64,000 bases of DNA from Crataegus laevigata (GCA_963580275.1 OY756941.1:41308805-41372804), one strand, 5' to 3'. Positions 23,550 to 36,200 are shown, numbered from the stretch's first letter. Notes: a model not told the origin generated them from the sequence alone. Numbers and translations: made by a program.

Positions 23550-23978
23550 TCTGGTTCATCGCCGGCACTGCTTTGCTTGCCTACTCTGTTATCTGTATGA
23601 GTGACAGTCTACAAACTACCGACCGCAAATTGTAATTTTGTACTTAGTTTGGACCCTTTTTTTTTTATAGTTTTATTCTCCGTCACTTAAATTTAACGGT
23701 TTTAATTATGAAATATAGGTAAGATGCGTTATTTACAAGTAAAAGAATGAGTTCCTCAATTAAATTTAACGGTTTTAATTATAAAATATCGTAAAGTGCG
23801 GTTATTCTCTTGCGCCCATAAATCAGATTTTACTAAATTAAATTAGAGCGGTTTAGAATATCTACACATTGATAATAAAATGAACATGAGAAAGATAGAT
23901 TTCAGAATTCACAAATCATAAACTTCATACGTCAAACAGAAACATACATGCTTTCTTGTTGTTCTTGAGAACGCTAAT
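23550..23978. other. Intergenic between convergent BAG5 and Cys-rich peptide genes
   Basis: 3' UTR and AT-rich spacer. A short sequence containing aaatttaacggttttaattat is repeated (about 23690-23715 and 23761-23783). No gene is seen. Confidence 0.4.
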
Positions 23979-24320
23979 CTACGACAACATGCAGCTGCAC
24001 TTGCAGCGTGACATGCACCTCTTGCAGTCGGAGAGCTTCGGGGTGCCACAATCACAGTTCTTGAGGCAGTTGGCCCTTGAGCTGCCGCCCCACAAGCATC
24101 GAGCCATACAGCGCAGAACCGGCGTGCATTCTGGGCACCCGAACTTCATCTGATTTACTATACAACTTCTGCATTGACTGCCGTCTGGTGGGCAACTTCT
24201 GCATCGGCTGCCGCCTGACGGGCAAGCCTTGGCTGCCGGAAACACAACCAACCACAGCAACAGCAGCAGCGTCAGCTTCAGCGGCCAAAGAGCTAGTGCA
24301 GGCGGCCTCTTCTCCATCAT
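23979..24320 (-). CDS. Small secreted cysteine-rich protein of unknown function
   Basis: 113 residues from the ATG at 24320 (MMEKRPP). A hydrophobic stretch (LKLTLLLLLWLVVFPAAKA) is a clear signal peptide. The mature part has 17 cysteines. It begins with two similar repeats (CPSGGSRCRSC and CPPDGSQCRSC), then a block with MKFGCPEC, CMARCLWGG and CKRCMSRCKCSC. The dense cysteine pattern suggests an extracellular disulfide-rich peptide. I recall related small unknown proteins in other plants but no function. An in-frame extension upstream of 24320 lacks conserved features, so I prefer the start next to the signal peptide. Confidence 0.75.
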   Translation of the reverse strand: MMEKRPPALALWPLKLTLLLLLWLVVFPAAKACPSGGSRCRSCPPDGSQCRSCIVNQMKFGCPECTPVLRCMARCLWGGSSRANCLKNCDCGTPKLSDCKRCMSRCKCSCMLS

Positions 24321-25194
24321 CTGCTTCTGAAATGTTTGATCTTTGCTTGCTCGAATATATATTAAGGAATGATTTTCGCACGCTCTTTTTCTAAGAGAAA
24401 ATGAAATCATGACCTTATATTATATTGTTTGTTATGTGAATCTTTCACCGGATCAAATCAATGTAAAACAAATGTGCCGCATTGCTTGTTGCCTCACAGT
24501 TCAACTAGATCATTTAGTGCCATTAATTGCTATGTATTGGTTTGCACAATGTTACAATATCTTCGCGTACATCTATGTCTTCACATCAGTCTTTAAGTCC
24601 ACGCTGTGGGATATAGATGATATGTTTTTCAATTTGCCTGTAAGACGTGTGGTACACTACACGTCATATGATGCAACTCAAATTACCTTGTATAATGACG
24701 TGTGGTGTACCACTTCGTATTGCGAGCACACTGAAAAATTTCTCGATATAAATAAGATTGGTATAAATGGTAGATCCGTATCGTATTGTCACATGACGCT
24801 ACTATTTCAAGTGTTATTATGTAAAAACCTATCTGTATCGTATTGTAGTATATCAGTGTACTACGAACGACATTATAATATGCGAATAATAGAATGAGAC
24901 GAACCGGATTACACAACTCTCAGGCAATCCGAGTTTCACGCACATAGAACACGGCAAGGGATCGACATTTTATTTCACATCAATAAAACAGAGGTACATA
25001 CAAACCGAAATTGCAAAAAAAAAAACTGGTCTATCACCCTGTTGACGGAGGATGAAGCAAACAAATATATCGGTACAATAAACCTACGTATCAAACCAAC
25101 TCTCTTCGAAAATTATACATCCAAATCCCGAATGGAAGGTCTGAAACAATGATGCGTGACCCAGTTCTGCAAGAACAAATTCTCTATACACACT
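24321..25194. other. Intergenic region with a near-perfect hairpin
   Basis: This contains the Cys-rich gene promoter and the V-ATPase e 3' UTR. An inverted repeat of 19 bp with one mismatch (gtggtacactacacgtcat at 24649-24667, and its complement at 24695-24713) encloses a 27-nt loop. A long plus-strand frame through 24409-24897 has no recognisable protein features and I do not call it. Confidence 0.4.
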
Positions 25195-26416
25195 TCACTC
25201 TCCTTCAGTGAGGATCGGAACAATGAGTGGTTTCATCTGTGCAAGGTATACGATTGCCCACCTACAAAGTAGGAAAGGAGCATGCTAAGTCAATATCCAG
25301 GTGGGAAAGTTTGCAAAGGAGTAACATTAAAAGTTCACCAACTGAAGCAAATCCAAACTGATAAAATTTTCCATAAAAATTGACCGAAAAATCAAGGGGA
25401 TAAGTCGATGACATACATCATCCAACAGCACACTACCGCTGTGATAACAAGTGTAAGGTGGAGCCTGCAAAAGAACAAAACGATACTTTTAGCTTTAAGA
25501 GGATTTGAAAGATGCCCCCAACACCGGTAAGGTCCAGAAGTGTTTGAATCTTTAATCATGCAAACAACATTGTGCAGTAAGTCTAGATGTAGACATGGAG
25601 GAAACATCAAAATCAACGCCGCCTCATCTCATTTGATGCAGACAGAAATGTTGAGGATAAATCTATACATATTTCACGTATGTAACCGATAAATCTAACT
25701 CATCCAGCATAAATTCAACGGGATCTCCTTGATGTGTCTACTCTCACCTATCTCCTAGGATTTAAAATGGTGAAGAACAACATTATCACAGTCTTCCTTT
25801 CCAACACATTCCACAGATTTCCTTGCTTAGGAAACGATAGACAAGTTTCACAATACCTCATCGACAATATTCATTATATAAACACCGAGAAACATTTAGA
25901 AAGTCATGCAATATAAATCAAATTATCGAATCCGATTAGCATGTTTCAGGTTTCCCATATCAAAGCATCTTCTGACCAAAACTCTCCTCTTCTTTCCCGA
26001 CAATCTATGTGGTAGATTTTCCCTACAATGTAATCCAACAAGAATGGAGCTACGATTCGCTAAAACGCAATGCAAATGTTTCTAAACACTTAAAAGATCC
26101 GAATTCCATCACCGAAAATCGGTTTCCATAGCATAATCAGCATACAGACTATAACAGTTTGAATCTGACCAGCCCTAATCTCTAAACATCACTAAAATCC
26201 AATTTAACATCCTACCAACTTCAAAATATTGGATCAACAATTGGAAAACAAGTTAGAAAGCTAAAATCTTTGGATTCAGAAATTAAAAGAGAAAACTAGT
26301 GGAGCAAATAAGACATACAAGTTGGCCGATGCGCCTCTGCCACAGCAGATTCTGACCATAAGGGAAGCAATTACGCCCACCATTGCAAAGATCAGAGTTG
26401 TAACTACAAAACCCAT
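25195..26416 (-). CDS. VHA-e: V-type proton ATPase subunit e
   Basis: Three exons, 26416-26319, 25464-25417 and 25261-25195, encode 70 residues, the exact size of plant VHA-e. The protein starts MGFVVTTLIFAMVGVIASL, continues RICCGRGASANLLHLTLVIT, then CCWMMWAIVYLAQMKPLIVP and ends ILTEGE. It forms two transmembrane helices in the membrane-embedded V0 sector, which pumps protons into vacuole, Golgi and endosomes. All exon phases close. Exon 2 is only 48 bp, so the gene is easily missed. A likely 5' UTR intron lies between a gtaagc donor near 26633 and a tttttgcag acceptor near 26475. Confidence 0.93.
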
Positions 26417-26836
26417 TTCGATCTTCTCCAATTCCGACCCTTTCTTCTAACAGTCAAATCCACAAACAGTTGATCTGCAAAAAGCACAATCCTTTTTCTA
26501 TAAATCTGGTCACAGATCAGAACCCAGTTCGATTTTAACGTACTTAAATCCAATTCGACCTTCAAATGAAATAAATGAGAGGTAGAAATGCAAGAGGGAA
26601 ACAAAGAGGGAGAGCTTAAACCTCAGTGCTTACCGCGAATGAATGATATGACTGTGTTAAAAAACAATCTGTACGTTGCCTGAGGCTCCAAGCCTCCAAC
26701 CTTTGATTTTGGGCTGTGATGGGAAGGGGATGACAAAGATTGGGATTTAGAAAGATCAAATAAATTAAAAGGCCATTTTGGTACTTCAACCGGAATGTCT
26801 TCCATCTACTATACTACCAAGTTACTAGGGCCCAAC

Positions 26837-27020
26837 AGGATCCTCTCCTATAATCCTATAATCATGTCGTTTATCGTACATCGTGTGATCAATTTTTGTT
26901 AGATACTGTTAGTATTTAAAATAAAAAAATATTTAAAATAATTTCTAACCACACGATGTATGATCAACGGATATGATTCACAAATCTCCAGAGTCCTCAC
27001 AAAGAGGATCCGGATTCACT
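26837..27020. mobile_element. Palindromic MITE, copy 1
   Basis: The left arm (aggatcctct then cgtacatcgtgtg) and the right arm (cacacgatgtatgatcaacgg, then cacaaagaggatcc) are inverted complements around an A/T core (atttaaaataatttc). The neighbouring sequences actagggcc and actaggggcc are similar and may be the target duplication. A second diverged copy is at 55377-55537. Confidence 0.6.
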
Positions 27021-27429
27021 AGGGGCCTAGGGCAGTGCTCCAAAGCATCGGATCAGAAACAGCGTTCCCAATTTCCGTCATAAATTTTAGAATTGGACCA
27101 CAATTTTCAAATTCAGAATTTTTGGCAGGTTCGAAAATTTCAAAATTGGAGTAATCTCAAAAATTTCGAAACATAAATCGAAAATTCATATACTTTTGAA
27201 GTTTTCAAATATTCTAAACCTTTTCGTACGTGCAAGTTATTGTTTTTTCTTATATTTGGTATATGGTTATGCTTAATTTCCTAGTTGAAGTTACATTCTT
27301 AAATGTTACTAGGCAGATTTACTAAATGTTGAATCGCCATAGCCTGTCATTCTTGTCATTCACGTTATTGTCTGTGTAATTGTATTGCTTCTGATCCGCT
27401 CGATTGTTTTTATGAGACAGGGTTTCAGG
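27021..27429. other. Intergenic, no gene recognised
   Basis: AT-rich spacer between the MITE and the first recognisable piece of the RNA-binding-protein pseudogene. Nothing else is supported. Confidence 0.35.
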
Positions 27430-29960
27430 GTGGAAGCTGATCGTTAGAAATCTTCCTTTTGAGATTCTTTGCTTACTGTATTGTCATATGAAATTTTGTT
27501 CTTGGGAAGAGCTTAAGCTGAACTAGTTTCCCTACACAAATGCAGGCGAAAATGAATGAAGTAAAAGAGATGTTTTCAGCAGCAGGGCTTGTCTGGGATG
27601 TAGTTATTCAACATAAGTCTAATACAGGGTCTGTTACCATCATCCAGTTTCGAGAAAGTTTCTCGCTCAATGAAATAAACTCTTCTCCTTCCCTTCTTTC
27701 TTACTTTTATTCCTATTTGCAGGTCATCGAACGGTTTTGCATTTGTACAATTCACACGCAAACAGGATGCAGAAAATGTACATTTTTGATTCGCACTTTA
27801 CTTTGGAGTAGTACTAATGAAGTCGTAGGTTCTGCATTGCCCAAAAGGAACAAGGAGCCGCCTGTTGATAGATTTGTTCATGAGCTTAAGAAGACGTTAC
27901 TGCAAAAGAATCCAATGCTACTGATGAGATAGAAGAAGGAGATGATCCGGATAGAACAATTTTCATAAGCAATCTTCCGTCTGACTTCAATAAAGAAGAC
28001 GTCAAACAAAGGTTTTCGACCTTTGGGATAGTATAATCTTTGACCCCAATCCTTCAGGTCACCAAGTATGTCTCATATGTAGTTTGATACGATTCTTGCA
28101 TCGTTTGTTGCGTTTGAAAGTAAATGTGATATTATGTTTTGGCAGGAAACGAAAAGGAAGGGGTTTCTCATGTTTGAAACAAATGATGCAGCCGGGAATG
28201 CGGCATCTGGCTTGGGAATTTCTATGAAGAGTTAAGAATTGACAGTCTTGCGCACTCTGATTAAAAAATGGGCACAAAACAAGGAACTGAATGTGGCCAG
28301 AAAAGAGGATCTAGACCGCCGCAATCTCCTTGTAGCAAAGTGTATTTCTTTGATGAACCTCCTGGCTTTATCTAGATTTTATAAATTGTGTCCTGAACGG
28401 TTGCCATTTGGTTTCTTCAAAATACTAACAGGAAGGTCTTATTCTCGAGGGAACTCCAGCGGCAGAAGGGGTTTCAGCTACTGATATGTTGATATGCTAA
28501 ATGTAAGTGTTGCTGATCTCTTCGTTCCCCTACATATATGCAACATACTGTAGGGAATGTCTGAAACCGTGCAGGGCGGAGAGGAGGATGATGGAGAAGC
28601 TTCGATCTCCAAAGTATCACGTTTCAAAGACAAGAATACTTATAAAAAAAAAATTGCCGAAGTCCCTGACTGCAAAAGAACTGAGCAAACTTTGTATCGG
28701 TGCAGTTACCTTACGAGGTATAAAACAAAAACGAGTTATTCTAAACGTTCGTTAGTAGCTACGATTTGCCTGCCGCTAGCTATACTAGTTTGTGTAGTGA
28801 TTCTTTTCCTTTTTGGCATAAGATCTCCCTCATTTGTATTCAACGTCAATCGTGGAGATAAAGTTCTTGGATGACCTATATGAAGAAAGGAAAGCTCATA
28901 GAAACTTTTGGTCCTCAACATCACCCGATTGTGGAGTTTGCACTTGAGAATGTTCGAAAAGCTTAGCTACAAGCGCAGCAGTGTGCAGCTCATCATGATC
29001 GCGTTCCAAAAGACGTGATTAGTCAGTTCATCGAACGGAAACAAACAGGTAAAAAGCGAAAGCTGGATGACTACTCAGTTCCAAATAGAGTTGGTGATGA
29101 TGGAGCTGCCACTGAAACATAGAGACCTTCTAAGGCCATCTCCAACCGAAGGCTGGCCAGATGGTTCGTTTTAGCCATCTGGTCCTTTAAGATATTAATA
29201 TTTTAATAAATAATACAGGACCATATTTGCCTCCATCTCCAACGAGGGCCATAGGGCTCGTTTTGGCCCTGTCACGAAAAATCGTCTCTAACCGAGGACC
29301 AAACATAATTTATTATTTAAAAACTACAACAACTTAAATTTAAAAACTACAACTTATATTTAAAAACTACAAATTAAATTTAAAAAAAAAACATTAACTT
29401 AAATTTAAAAACTACAAATGGAAGGGTGAAAAATATGTGAGAAATGGTATAGGTATTTATAAAAAAAAATATTGAATACTACGGCTAGCTGCAGTCAGCT
29501 AGCCGATGTATTCAATTTTTTTTCATACTATTCGTGTTGGTTATAATCGTCACTATTGCAATTATTCCTGTCGGTTATATCCGACAGGAAATCCAACACA
29601 ATTAATCAAAATTCTGGCTAGCCTGGGGCTGGCTGGAATAGGTCAGCCCTCTAGCCCTTTGGCCCTTTCAAATTTCGTGGGGCCTATGCGCCCTCGGTTG
29701 GAGAGGATTTTCAGACAATTTTCGGCCCTCTGGCCCTCTGGACCATTCAGTTGGAGATGGCTTATAAGGCCGAAAAATGGTCATCGAGATGGAACGGATG
29801 GTGGAAGATCATTTGAAAGTAAAACCATCACCGTTGATGCTCGCAGTTCAAAATCCTCAACAAAGACATGTAGTGTAAGCGTTAGAAAAAGAGGAAGCTA
29901 TGGGAGCGAAAAGAGGTGGAGGGGGAAGAGAATGTGATGAGAAGAAAACTGGCAAAGAAG
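27430..29960 (+). pseudogene. Decayed RBM28-like nucleolar RNA-binding protein gene
   Basis: Pieces in several frames match RBM28-type proteins. They are WKLIVRNLPF near 27430, then after an intron KMNEVKEMFSAAGLVWDVV, a GFAFVQF-type piece near 27730, DPDRTIFISNLPSDFNKEDV near 27950, RKGFLMFETNDAA near 28150, MEKLRSPKYHVSKTRILI near 28590, and KKRKLDDYSVPN near 29055. Residual introns (for example 28065-28145 ending in ggcag) show this is a duplicated gene and not a processed copy. Frameshifts and stops are numerous, and whole middle RRM parts are missing. A 626-bp MITE interrupts it at 29135-29760, after which a basic Ser/Lys-rich tail continues to about 29960. It cannot encode a functional protein. 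Confidence 0.75.
29135..29760. mobile_element. MITE inserted in the RBM28-like pseudogene
   Basis: Termini gccatctccaac and gttggagatgg are inverted complements. Flanks cttctaag (29127-29134) and cttataag (29761-29768) form an 8-bp target duplication with one difference, suggesting a hAT-type origin. The interior has ggccctttggccct-type short repeats and no coding sequence. Confidence 0.65.
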
Positions 29961-29975
29961 AAGAAAGAACCATTA

Positions 29976-30517
29976 GACCCACTCCAATCTTGGGCTAAAA
30001 CCTATAATTCCCCTCCCCCCCCCCCCCCAAAAAAAAAACCCAACCCAACACATGGCCTAAAACTCATCCCGGGTCCAAATTCCCCCCAAGATTTAGCCTA
30101 GAAAATGATGTGGGACCCCACTCACATGGGCATGTCTCTTAGTATTTATTGAATCAAACGATTGAGATCGAATATAATCAAATATAACGGTAAAAAAAAG
30201 TCTAACAGCCTAAATTTAAATCCAACGATTAAAATAATTAAAATTTTTATTTAACTCAAAATTAGTGATTTTTCAATATATATCGGAATTTAAATATTTT
30301 TAGGTTAAAATGCACATAAAATTAAATTATGATAGTGTGCATAATTTTTTTAAAATTACTTTAAAAGGAAAAAAAACTAGCTTAAATTTATTTTTTAATA
30401 ATCTCGGGCTAAAAAATTTAGGCTAGAAGTGTTGGAGCAAAAAAACTGTTTCTGAGTTAAAACTTAAATTTTTTGAGCTAAAAGTTTTAAGTTTTAACCT
30501 AATGTTTGAAGATGGTC
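29976..30517. mobile_element. Possible degenerate MITE
   Basis: The left sequence gacccactccaatcttgggctaaaa resembles the inverse complement of the right end (ttttaacctaatgtttgaagatggtc). A related gggctaaaa/tttaggcta motif recurs near 30410. A homopolymer C-run (about 30008-30020) and A-run follow the left end. The termini are diverged, so this is tentative. Confidence 0.35.
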
Positions 30518-31201
30518 TTTTGGTGGTGGTGGTGGTGGTGGTGTTGTGGGAGTGGGGGGATGGATGTTGCAGATAAACTCGACATTCTGATCGAACAGTA
30601 TAGATACAAGTACAAAGTGTCAAGGAAGCAAGGCTCGCGTTGCGCTGGTCTTTGCTTAGATACAATTAGACTTGACCAGACCAGCAAAGTCTGGATTGGA
30701 CTGCACAAACAGATACAAAGTAAGCTTCAACGTTCATGTTCTTGTCCCCCGCCAATAAAGTAGTTACGAACTTACGAGAAAAGTTGAAGTAATCACAAGA
30801 ATGAGAGACATAATCATCTTCAATCAAAATGTTTTCTAACTATCTTGCTCTTTTTAATTTGACTAAGTTAAATCTACTTTGACTTCAGCCACAAACTTTA
30901 ACTAACATGGTAAAATTGGAAATTACTTTTGTAATTGGTTGTGACTGAAAGATTACAAATTCGAGTCGTGAAAATAACTTTTTTATAAAACAAGAGTAAG
31001 ACTGTGTACAATAAATTTCTTCCAAAACTATCGCAAAAAGAGTCACCTTATTGTCTTGCAGTCGCCCTTAAAAGTGTTGTTAGTAGACAAAGGTACTTGC
31101 CAAGATTCTTAGTAAAAGGAGAGCCACAAAAATAGCAGAAAAAACTTGAGCCAGTGCGAACCGAGTGTCAACAAAGTGTTGGCAATTTTGGTCTTTTATT
31201 A
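30518..31201. other. Intergenic, with (GGT)n microsatellite
   Basis: A GGT repeat of about seven units starts at 30521. The rest is AT-rich spacer with no gene recognised. Confidence 0.4.
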
Positions 31202-31350
31202 AGGGATGTGATATCCACACACTTCTTTTTCCTTTTCTCACAACTTTTTAGATTTCGACCGTCGGATCGGATGAACTGAAGAAGATCTAACGGATAGAAA
31301 GTAATAGGGTTGTGTGCGAAGTAAAAAGAGGTGCGTGGATAGCACACCCT
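31202..31350. mobile_element. 149-bp MITE with 6-bp TSD
   Basis: The left end agggatgtgatatccacaca and the right end reading inward agggtgtgctatccacgcac are terminal inverted repeats of about 30 bp. ttatta flanks both sides (31196-31201 and 31351-31356). Confidence 0.7.
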
Positions 31351-31560
31351 TTATTAAAGACTGGGATTGCTCAGTCACACTAACTAATTAATAAATACAA
31401 TTATAAAAACGAAGCAAATAAAAGCCAAGTCACTTTAAGAAAATAGAACGCGCCTCACGCGCTGCGACCCTAACACCCGAACCTTTCTTGTGAGCTCCGA
31501 TCGGTGAAAGTGGCGGAACCGGTGGATCCTGGTGGACAGGCGCAGGTGGGGGATTCGTGG

Positions 31561-33186
31561 ATGGGTGGTGATTTGAACCCTCCACCGTTTATCTTTGGTG
31601 CTGGTGTGGCTGAATCTCCCAGATCTGGGAAGCGATCTCGTGGACCAGATGGAATGGAATTGAACGCTGAGCGTGAGATGCCGGGCATGCTGCTGGAACC
31701 TCAGGTTAGTTTCAAGGATAAGCTTATGAAATCATCGCGAAGAATTGAATCGGTGAATGTTTCTGCGTTTGATTTCGATCCTGATCTGGTGGATGGGGAT
31801 GTCTCATTTTCTCGTGCGGTGAAAGGGCCGAGCGTTAACTTCTCGGACAAAGCTGTGAGGAAATTGGGTAAGGATTGGCAGGATGCGCTGGTTATTAAGC
31901 TGCTTGGGCGATCGCATTCTTTTAATTTTCTGCAAAATCGGTTGAAGCAGAAATGGCAGCTTAAGGGTGGTCTACAGCTGATTGATATAGACTTTGATTT
32001 CTATATTGTGAAGTTTGAGTTGCCTGAGGATAAGGAGTTTGTGTTAACTGGGGGACCCTGGATAATTGCAGGATAGTATCTGATGATCCAAAATTGGAGG
32101 CCAAGATTCGTGCCTGCGTCTGAGGTTATATCTCGTATGGCTGTGTGGGTTAGAATCATGGGTGTGCCGATTGAGTTTTTTAATGTCTGGGCGATGAGGA
32201 AGATTGGAAGTGCATTGGGTAAATTGTTGAAGATTGATGTTAATACTAATTCTCAGTATAGAGGTAAATTTGCTCGTATTTGTGTTGAAATTGATGTGAC
32301 TAAGCCTTTGGAAGCGTTCATACAAATTAACGACATATGGTATAATCTAGAGTATGAGGGTATGCCAGAAATATGTTTTCACTGTGGTCGTTATGGGCAT
32401 AAGAGGGAGTGTTGCCCTTGGAATGGTGATGAGAGCGAGGGTAAGGGGAGTGCTGATGGAAGTGTAAAGGGTGATATGAATCTGGATGTGCCTAGTGTTG
32501 TGCAGACTCAAAATGAAGGGGAAGTTGAGGCTATTCATAGTGTCTGGATGCAAGTTAAGGCGAGAGGGAGAAACCGTAAGTACTCTATTGGGAAGGAGGG
32601 TGGAGATGCCTTTTCTGGTGGGCAGGGGTCAAGGTTTGGTGCACTTGGAAGAGAGGAGCAAGGTCTGACGGAGGAAGGTGGGATGCATGAGCCTGTTGGT
32701 GTGAAAGGTGATGGGTATGGTGAGGGGAAAACTTGGGGGATAAGGAAGAATAAGGTAGTTGGGAATAGGGATGCGTTGAAAGATATTTCTAATGGTGGTG
32801 GTCTGTCTAGTATCCAACCTCGACCTGTTATTGGGAAGTTGGGGCAGTGTGTTAAACCTGTGATTGGAAGGGCTAGAGCTAAGGCTGGAAGTAGTATTAT
32901 TGATCGGCAATACCAGGGTAATGACAATATTGGCAAGACGGAAATGTATTATGGTTTGAACATGGAGAAGGGAACTTGTATTTTCAGTGGTTCTTCTTCC
33001 AAGGGTAGTGGTAGTAGTATGGTAATTGAAACTTGTGATCTGGACCCGGGTGAAGGGGCTTTGCATCCGGGTTTAGGGAGCTTAGATGTTTCGATTCAGG
33101 AAGCTCGGTTACCTGTGACTGGAGGTTCAGCTATGTCTGATGAGGTGGGTGGCTCCCGTGTGGGGGATAATTCTATGATTTGTTAG
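31561..33186 (+). pseudogene. LINE ORF1 (DUF4283/CCHC gag-like), one in-frame stop
   Basis: The first in-frame ATG is at 31561; the open frame itself begins further upstream without an ATG. The protein has the DUF4283 region (FNFLQNRLKQKWQLKGG, VLTGGPWIIAG), then MIQNWRPRFVPASE and a CCHC zinc knuckle (CFHCGRYGHKRECC). A TAG at 32074-32076 splits it in the middle of the domain; the same frame continues at once with the expected sequence. The change fits a single C-to-T event. The tail after the knuckle is Gly/Lys-rich. The protein normally binds element RNA in the ribonucleoprotein particle. Confidence 0.88.
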
Positions 33187-33220
33187 GCCTGGTGCCTCTC
33201 TTGTTTCCTTTATATTGGTT

Positions 33221-36200
33221 ATGATGAATATTGTAGTTTGGAACTCTAGAGGTGCTGGCTGCACCAAGTTTAAAGATAATGTTACTGAACTAATTAAGGT
33301 CCATAGTATGGAGATTCTAGTCATCTGTGAACCTAGGATTAGTGGTCAGAAAGCTCTGTCTGTTGTGAAATCTCTTGGTTTTCCGTGCTATGAGATTGTG
33401 GATGCTGTGGGGTTCTCAGGGGGTGTTTGGATGCTTTGGAAGGATGCTAGTCTTAAGGTGGATGTAATTGGCACTATGGATCAGTCTATTTCTGTTGTGG
33501 TCCACAGTACTGGGTCGAAGCATTGGATGTTCACTGCTGTCTATGCTAGCCCTGCCACTGTGAAAAGGGAGAGATTATGGGAATACCTTGACTTCATTGC
33601 CGGCTGCCACCAGATGCCTTGGTTGATTGTTGGGGATTTCAATGAGATGTTGTCGGTGGAGGATAAGATTGGGGGTGCTCCGTTAGGCAGGATTAAAGGC
33701 TTTAAGGCTTGGGTGGATAGGAACTTTATGCTTGATTTGGATTTTGTTGGTCCTAAGTATACGTGGACGAACAAGAGAGTTTTGGAAAGAATTGATAGGG
33801 GGGTCTGCAATTTGAGTTGGAGGAATTTATATTCTGATGCTTATGTTCATCATCTCCCTCGCACTAAGTCTGATCACTGCCCTCTTAAGATTTGTTTGAA
33901 GTCCCAAGTTTCCCATTCCCCTAAGCTGCGTCCCTTCCGGTTTGAAGCTATGTGGTTAAGGCATGGGAAGTTCAAGGAGTTTGTTGATGGTGTTTGGAGG
34001 AGTAGTATTGGTTCGGCAGTTGATAAAACTTATGCTCTTGTGGATCATCTTAAGGAGTGGAATTCTCAGGTTTTTGGGCATATTAAGATGAAAAAGAGGA
34101 CGCTGCTTGCTAGAATTGGTGGAATACAAAAAGCGTTATGCTGTGGACCGAATAAATTCCTTGCTAATTTGGAGGATGAGTTGGTTGCTGAGTATAATGA
34201 AGTTCTTAATCAGGAGGCTGTGTTTTGGCGCCAAAAGTCTAGAGTAAGGTGGATCCAAGAAGGAGATCGTAATACAAAATTCTTTCATCTTACTACCATT
34301 ATTCGACGACGAAGAAACCGAATTGAGGGGCTTTTTAACAAATCTGGGGAGTGGATTTCTGATTCTAGTAATCTGAAAATATTGGCCGTTGATTACTTTC
34401 GGACCTTATTTTCGCATGGGCAAAAGTCTAGTCAGTTGAACTCTCTCCCGAACCTGTTTCCTACTATCCAGGTTGATGATGTTGCTGGGCTTATTAAGGA
34501 TGTGGAGTTGGCGGAAGTTAAAGATAGTCTGTTTAATATTGGTGGCTTGAAAGCCCCTGGGGTCGATGGGTTCCCTGCTTGCTTTTATCAGGATCAATGG
34601 AATCTGTGTGACAAGGATCTGTTTGAGTTGGTGTTGAATGCCTTTAAGACAAAGAATATCCCTGCGGGGTTGAATAACACTTTGATTACGCTGGTTCCTA
34701 AAATGGATAATCCTAAGGAGATGTTAAATTTCAGGCCTATCAGTCTGTGCAATACGCTCTATAAGGTGATTTCGAAAGTTATTGTTGCTAGAATCAGACC
34801 TCTGCTCCCTCTTTTGATTAGTCCTAACCAAGCTAGCTTTGTTCCTGGTAGACAAATCACTGATAATATTCTTGTTGCTCAAGAAATCCTTCATAAATTC
34901 AGACTCTCGAGAGGTAGGAAAGGGTTCATTGCCTGGAAAATTGATCTTTCGAAGGCTTACGATAGGCTTAACTGGGAGTTTATTGAATCTGTGTTGATTG
35001 AGGTGGGATTCCCATTGAGCTTAGTCCAACTTATTATGGCTTGTGTATCCTCTGTGGAGTACCAGATATGCTTTAATGGAGAGTTAACTGAGTGTTTTGC
35101 TCCTAGGAATGGTATTCGGCAGGGAGATCCTCTATCCCCTTATCTGTTTGTTCTTTGCATCGAGAAACTTTCTCATCTAATCTCTGATAATGTGTGCAGA
35201 GGGTTGTGGAAACCTGTTAAGGCTTCGCAATCTGGTCATGCGGTGTCTCACCTATTTTTTGCGGACGATCTGATGCTCTTTTCTGATGCAACTCCTAAAC
35301 AAGCAAGACTTATGAAACGCTGTATTGATACATTCTGTAAAGTGTCTGGGCAAGTGGTCAATTTTGACAAATCTGTTCTGTATTGCTCCCCTAATACCCC
35401 CAGGGAGGTCATCAGGAGTATTAGTGATATTTGTGGCTCTCCTGTTTCGGAATGCTTGGGGAATTATCTTGGAATGCCTCTTATCCAGTCAAGAGTTTCC
35501 AAGGCTACGTACTCGAGTATTATTGATAAGGTGCAAAAGAGATTAGCTACTTGGAAAAGTAAGGTCCTTTCTATGGCTGGTAGATGTACCTTGATCCAAT
35601 CTGTGACTTCCTCCATCCCGGTGTATGCCATGCAAACGGCCAAGCTTCCGGTCAGCGTGTGTAATGAGCTTGACAAGTTGAACAGAGACTTTTTGTGGGG
35701 GGATTCTAACCAGAAGAGGAAAATCCATTTATGCAAATGGAGTTTGCTGTGTAAGACTAAACGCAAAGGTGGGCTGGGTGTGAAGAGAAGCTGTGATATG
35801 AATCAGGCCCTCCTAGCTAAAATTGGGTGGAGAATCCATACTAAAGACTCTGGGTTGTGGGCTAGAATTTATGAAGCTAAGTACCTGAAAGGCTCTTCAA
35901 TTCTGGATCCCAATGTACATGGAAAAGCTGGGTGCTCTTCTTTGTGGAAAGGAATTTTGCATGGGTCCAATTTACTGAGGAATGGTATGATTTGGAGGAT
36001 TGGCAGGGGGGATAATGTGAAATTTTGGAAGGACCCTTGGTCATCGAATGTGGCCGTGGTTGAGTCTGTGGATGGTGTGATTAATTCAGATGAAGACTGT
36101 ACTGTGTCTGATTTTCTTATCAATGGGTGGTGGGATATCGATAAACTTAGAGCAGTTGTGCCTGAGACCCTAGTCCAAAAGATTACTAGTCGGCCTGCAG

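Noticed and set aside
22914..23604. Several long frames on both strands over BAG5
   Set aside because: High GC content opens all frames. Only the 22914 frame has IQ and BAG domains.
24409..24897. 162-codon plus-strand frame
   Set aside because: It starts in the promoter of the Cys-rich gene and crosses the hairpin region. Composition is not protein-like and no domain is recognisable.
29506..29937. 143-codon frame with a Ser/Lys-rich end
   Set aside because: It spans the MITE border and only its end matches decayed RBM28-like tail sequence.
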